Source: OMOG01 sp041485845
GTDB taxonomy: Bacteria; Acidobacteriota; Terriglobia; Bryobacterales; Bryobacteraceae
DNA length: 9,508 nt
NCBI GenBank assembly: GCA_041485845.1
Contig: JBGPKH010000338.1
Location: 1-9,508, forward strand
Direction of reading: 5' to 3'
The notes beneath the pieces are model-generated. The model searched no databases. It had not been told where the DNA came from and was given only the letters and a program-made list of their open reading frames with translations. The first letter of the stretch is position 1, and every line of letters begins with the position of its first letter. Shown in pieces: positions 6,378-9,508 of this stretch. Both the position numbers and the translations under genes were made by a program.

Positions 6378-6388
6378 GCAAGGTGGCG
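6353..6388 (+). promoter_or_regulatory. Leader stem-loop just upstream of the propeller gene
   Basis: CGCCACC (6353-6359) and GGTGGCG (6382-6388) form a perfect 7-bp stem with a 22-nt loop, ending 16 nt before the ribosome binding site of the propeller gene. No T-run follows, so it is not an intrinsic terminator. The left arm lies inside leader ORF 2, so ribosomes on that ORF would melt it. Confidence 0.3.
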
Positions 6389-6404
6389 ATAGCACGGACC
6401 GATC

Positions 6405-6410
6405 GAGGAG
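6405..6410 (+). promoter_or_regulatory. Ribosome binding site of the propeller gene
   Basis: GAGGAG seven bases before ATG 6418; optimal spacing, and it decides the start of the large open frame. Confidence 0.65.
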
Positions 6411-6417
6411 ACTTCTC

Positions 6418-9400
6418 ATGTACAACTCTGGAACTGGATTTCGCGGAACGATGACGGGCCTTGCCTTGGCGACCGGCTTGCTAGGGTTAGGGGGGGCCGG
6501 AATGCTGTTGAGCAGCCGGTACTCTCCTGAACTGGCCTACACAAAACCTTCGGCAAGACAGGTGCAACCGGCTCCCGTCGGCTCGGCGCGCCCTCCCCAG
6601 GCCCCGCGTCCTTACGGTCAGTTGCCTCTGGTGTTCGAAAAGAACCAAGGGCAGACGGATCCGCAGGTACAGTTCCTGGCACGTGGCGGCGGCTACATGA
6701 TGTTCTTCACGGGCCGCGAGCTCGTCATGCAGTTCGGCCGGAACAGACGTCCGGCCAGACGAGATCGCCCTCTGCCCCTCATACCATATCCGGCGGTTTC
6801 CTCTCTCGATCGGGGGGTTTCCGCTCCCGCCCGCGATATCGAGCCCGTCGTGAAAATGAAGCTCCAGGGCTCGAATCCCTGGCCCCCGGCTCAGGGCCTC
6901 CAACGCCTGCCTGGAAGCAGCCACTATTTTATTGGAAACGATCCCAAGAAGTGGCATACCAACGTCCCCCAGTACGCCAGGCTGCAATTCAACGACGTGT
7001 ATCCGGGCATCGATATGGTGTACTACGACAACCACCACCGCCTGGAGTATGACTTCGTGGTGGCCCCGGGCGCCGACCCGCGCGCCATCCGGCTGGCCTT
7101 CGACGGGGTCGACCGGCTCCGCCTGGACGCACAAGGCAATCTGGTCCTCTCCGTCGCAGGTAAGGAATTCCGCCAGGCGAAGCCGCAAGTCCGCCAGGCC
7201 ATCGACGGCGGAATTCGCGAAGTTGCGGTGCACTACGAAATCGCCCAGGCTACCCGCGAAGTCACCTTGGCGCTGGCGGACTACGACCGCACCAGGACGT
7301 TGACCATTGACCCGGTGCTGGAATATTTCACGTACCTGGGCGGGTCTGACATGGACTGGGCAAACTTCATCACCGTAGATCCGGCGGGAAACTCGATCAT
7401 TACCGGCTACACCAGATCGGCGAACTTCCTGGGCGGTCTCACCCAGCCACTCCCCAGCCACAGTGCGTTGACCAACTTCGACGACGCCTTCGTGGTAAGG
7501 ATCAATGCAGCGGGTACGCAGGTGCTGTCCTCGACCTTCCTGGGCGGCAATGGCCCATATTCGTGCACCGTCGTTACCCTTTCCGATGGGACGCCGGCGT
7601 GCGGCGATTACACACCGGGCGATGAGGGCTATGGTATCGCGTTGGACGGTCAGAACAACATCTACCTGGCGGGCCGGACCACATCCACCAATTTCCCCGT
7701 CCCCCCAACCTCGGCTGGATTCCAGACTTTTAACGCGGGCAAGAGCGACGCCTTTTTGGTGAAGCTCAACTCGAGCGCCAGCGCCATCCTGTATGCGACT
7801 TACCTGGGCGGCGCAAACAACGATCATGGCTACGCAGTGGCGTTAGATAGCAATTCCAATGCCTATGTCGCTGGTCTCACGCAGGGCGGCTTTCCGGCCG
7901 GTCAATCCCAGAGTGTTTCCCAGGCGGCTTACGGAGGCGGTGTGGTCGACGCATTTGTCGCCAAAGTCAATCCCACGGGCACCCAGTTGCTCTACTCCAC
8001 GTACCTGGGGGGAGGCGGCTACGACCAGGCTACCAGCATCTTTGTAGACAAGACCAGCGGCTCCGCCTATGTCCTGGGTACTACGACATCGAACAATCTG
8101 GCGACCGTCTCGGCCGTCCAGCCAGCGTACGGCGGCGCGGGTCCGTTCGGAACGGGGGATCTGTTCCTGGCAAAACTGGGTTCCACCGGCGCCAAGATTT
8201 ACCTCACTTACATTGGCGGCAGCCAGGACGAAAACACTTCATATTCATGCCTCAAGGCGGATGCGGCGGGAAACGCATATATCACGGGTGCAACGGCTTC
8301 GCCTTCCCTGCCCGGCATCACGGCTTCATCCATGCAACCGGCGAACTTCGGCGGGCTCGACGGGTTCGACGCATTTGTCATGAAGGTCGGTCCCACCGGC
8401 GCAACTGCGGTTTTCACCACGTTCCTGGGCGGCGGGGACGACGATTATGGGACCGGCATAGCCCTGGACCACAACAATAACATCTTCGTCACCGGCGGCA
8501 CTTATTCGATTAACTTTCTTCCGTATTATCCTTTCCAGCCCGCGCCCGGGCAGGCCAACGTATTTGTCACGGAGATCGACGCCGCCGGAACCAAACCGCT
8601 CTTTTCTACCTATTTTGGCATGCCCCTGTCAACGTTGATACCGAGCGCGCTGGCCGCCCAACAAACCGTAACACCGTCAGCCGCCAGTATCACCAATATC
8701 TATGTCACGGGCCTGACCTGCGGAACGTTGCAGACCATTCCGCCACGTGGTGCGACGCCGCCCTTGTTTAACAACCCACCTGGTAGCTACTGTTCGACGA
8801 CCGCTGCGACGAGCATCTACGACGTGTTCCTGGCGAAACTGTCGAACGCCACCCTGATGCCCTCCGGCCGCATCTCACGGATACTGCCTTCCACGCCCCA
8901 AGGTAAGACGACACCCGCTGCCGCCGCGGCCGCGCCCCAATATGCGCTCACCTGCCAGGCGGTGAATGCCGGCCCCGCCGGCGCTAATAACATCTCCATC
9001 CGAGGTAATGTTCCGTCGGGACTTCAGATTCTGAATTGCAGCAGCCCCACTGCTGACTGCACGCATACGGACAACACCTTCACCTGCACCAACGTCGCGT
9101 CGACGCTGAACGTCAACGACCCGTTAACTCCCCCTTGTACGGCAACGTTTGCCGGTTCAAGTCCCCCTGCCGGATCCTGCTCGGCCTACTCATGGACCAT
9201 CGACGAGAATGCCGGCACTCCCGTGCCCATCAACCCCAATGTGTCGATCAACGCGGCCGATGAAAATCACAATCCCCTTTCTCTCAACGTAATTACATAT
9301 CCCGGCTCTACCGCGGCCAACCCCTTTGAACAAGCGGCTCCGCTGCTGGAATTCTGGATCGTCGGCGCCCTTCACCTGATCGACACGGACAGCCCGCAGT

Positions 9401-9508
9401 ATGGCCAGGACAGCAGCCAATACCCCGTGCGATACAGATTTGGTTCGTGGACCACCCCGACGGGTACCATCTCGACCTCGACGACTCCGACTCAGGCAAG
9501 TATCACCA
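6418..9508 (+). CDS. DUF7948/SBBP seven-blade beta-propeller exported protein with DUF11-like region (3' end outside window)
   Basis: The frame from ATG 6418 has no stop to the window edge (1030 codons plus one base), so the gene is 3'-truncated here. Residues 11-32 are hydrophobic (signal peptide or anchor), followed by a Pro-rich linker (43-69). DUF7948 covers about 70-300, with LVFEKNQGQTDPQVQFLARG, HYFIGND (169-175), YPGIDMVYYD (195-204) and TIDPVLEY. From 302 to about 815, seven SBBP blades follow, each with a YLGG-like strand and a DAFVxK-like strand. A linker (TPAAAAAAPQ) leads to YALTCQAVNAGPAGANNISI (842-861) and PSGLQILNCSSP, matching DUF11-type extracellular domains. The remaining residues are unassigned. 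SBBP proteins are abundant in Acidobacteriota and presumed to be surface-exposed or secreted; their ligands are unknown. The gene is divergent from the receptor operon. Antisense frames over it lack protein-like features. Confidence 0.9.
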   Translation, partial: MYNSGTGFRGTMTGLALATGLLGLGGAGMLLSSRYSPELAYTKPSARQVQPAPVGSARPPQAPRPYGQLPLVFEKNQGQTDPQVQFLARGGGYMMFFTGRELVMQFGRNRRPARRDRPLPLIPYPAVSSLDRGVSAPARDIEPVVKMKLQGSNPWPPAQGLQRLPGSSHYFIGNDPKKWHTNVPQYARLQFNDVYPGIDMVYYDNHHRLEYDFVVAPGADPRAIRLAFDGVDRLRLDAQGNLVLSVAGKEFRQAKPQVRQAIDGGIREVAVHYEIAQATREVTLALADYDRTRTLTIDPVLEYFTYLGGSDMDWANFITVDPAGNSIITGYTRSANFLGGLTQPLPSHSALTNFDDAFVVRINAAGTQVLSSTFLGGNGPYSCTVVTLSDGTPACGDYTPGDEGYGIALDGQNNIYLAGRTTSTNFPVPPTSAGFQTFNAGKSDAFLVKLNSSASAILYATYLGGANNDHGYAVALDSNSNAYVAGLTQGGFPAGQSQSVSQAAYGGGVVDAFVAKVNPTGTQLLYSTYLGGGGYDQATSIFVDKTSGSAYVLGTTTSNNLATVSAVQPAYGGAGPFGTGDLFLAKLGSTGAKIYLTYIGGSQDENTSYSCLKADAAGNAYITGATASPSLPGITASSMQPANFGGLDGFDAFVMKVGPTGATAVFTTFLGGGDDDYGTGIALDHNNNIFVTGGTYSINFLPYYPFQPAPGQANVFVTEIDAAGTKPLFSTYFGMPLSTLIPSALAAQQTVTPSAASITNIYVTGLTCGTLQTIPPRGATPPLFNNPPGSYCSTTAATSIYDVFLAKLSNATLMPSGRISRILPSTPQGKTTPAAAAAAPQYALTCQAVNAGPAGANNISIRGNVPSGLQILNCSSPTADCTHTDNTFTCTNVASTLNVNDPLTPPCTATFAGSSPPAGSCSAYSWTIDENAGTPVPINPNVSINAADENHNPLSLNVITYPGSTAANPFEQAAPLLEFWIVGALHLIDTDSPQYGQDSSQYPVRYRFGSWTTPTGTISTSTTPTQASIT
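7321..8860 (+). repeat. Seven tandem SBBP-type propeller blades (protein-level repeat)
   Basis: Blade motifs at residues: YLGG 306, FLGG 374, YLGG 462, YLGG 529, YIGG 598, FLGG 669 and a degenerate YFGM 732. Spacings are 68, 88, 67, 69, 71 and 63. Each is paired with a closing strand: DAFVVRIN, DAFLVKLN, DAFVAKVN, DLFLAKLG, DAFVMKVG, NVFVTEID and DVFLAKLS. Seven of each suggests a complete seven-bladed ring. The long blade 2 carries an insert with C383 and C395. The last blade carries a proline-rich insert with two cysteines. Confidence 0.75.

Larger units (their letters stand above)
6021..6417. other. Divergent intergenic region between the operon and the propeller gene
   Basis: 397 bp without a convincing full-size gene. 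The left part (6021-6090) holds the untranslated leader and promoter of the minus-strand operon. The centre (6132-6199) holds the direct repeats. The right part (6270-6417) is the untranslated leader of the rightward gene, with two tiny ORFs, two stems and a strong ribosome binding site. A rightward promoter must lie here, but I could not place one with confidence: TACACT (6263-6268) is a possible -10, without a good -35 at the right distance. No known riboswitch consensus (cyclic-di-GMP, cobalamin, glycine or molybdenum cofactor type) was recognised. Confidence 0.6.

Noticed and set aside
6270..6417. Possible cyclic-di-GMP type riboswitch (suggested by AGGGCAAGCG and GCGGCCTAAG)
   Set aside because: The conserved GACGCAAAGCC core and tetraloop/receptor pattern are missing. 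The fragments resemble the consensus only superficially.
6487..7827. 446-codon minus-strand open frame opposite the propeller gene
   Set aside because: The opposite strand encodes clear DUF7948 and SBBP motifs in one continuous frame. The antisense product shows no family features.

Overview
The window looks like a moderately high-GC Acidobacteriota chromosome, most likely Bryobacterales (Candidatus Solibacter-like). That inference rests on gene content: an Oar-type TonB-dependent receptor with an N-terminal carboxypeptidase-regulatory domain, a DUF6152 protein flanked by two related secreted proteins of unknown function, a giant DUF7948/SBBP beta-propeller protein, and a scrap resembling an acidobacterial MacB/FtsX-type permease. 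No mobile element, CRISPR array, tRNA or rRNA was seen.

Layout: (i) 1-385 holds the C-terminal tail of a membrane protein on the + strand and an apparent N-terminal fragment of an ABC-type permease. (ii) 386-6020 is a compact minus-strand cluster, read from high to low coordinates: secreted protein A (263 aa), DUF6152 protein (136 aa), secreted protein B (336 aa, a distant relative of A) and the Oar-like receptor (1100 aa). Gaps are 16, 15 and 87 nt, so it looks like one operon. (iii) 6021-6417 is a divergent intergenic region. It carries a plausible sigma70-like promoter for the operon with a short palindrome over its -10, an exact 15-bp direct repeat with a degenerate third copy, and a leader for the rightward gene with two tiny overlapping ORFs and two perfect stems. 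(iv) 6418 to the end is one uninterrupted rightward frame of at least 1030 codons that runs off the window. It encodes an exported or membrane-anchored protein with a DUF7948 domain, seven SBBP-type propeller blades and a DUF11-like start to its C-terminal region.

Every intact gene in the middle and right encodes an envelope or exported product. The operon pairs an outer-membrane receptor with three small secreted proteins, which suggests a surface or periplasmic binding and uptake module of unknown substrate. This is inference from context: none of the three small families has a function I can name. The most interesting points are the paralogue/DUF6152/receptor arrangement, the possible metal site at the mature N-terminus of the DUF6152 protein, and the regulatory architecture of the divergent intergenic region.
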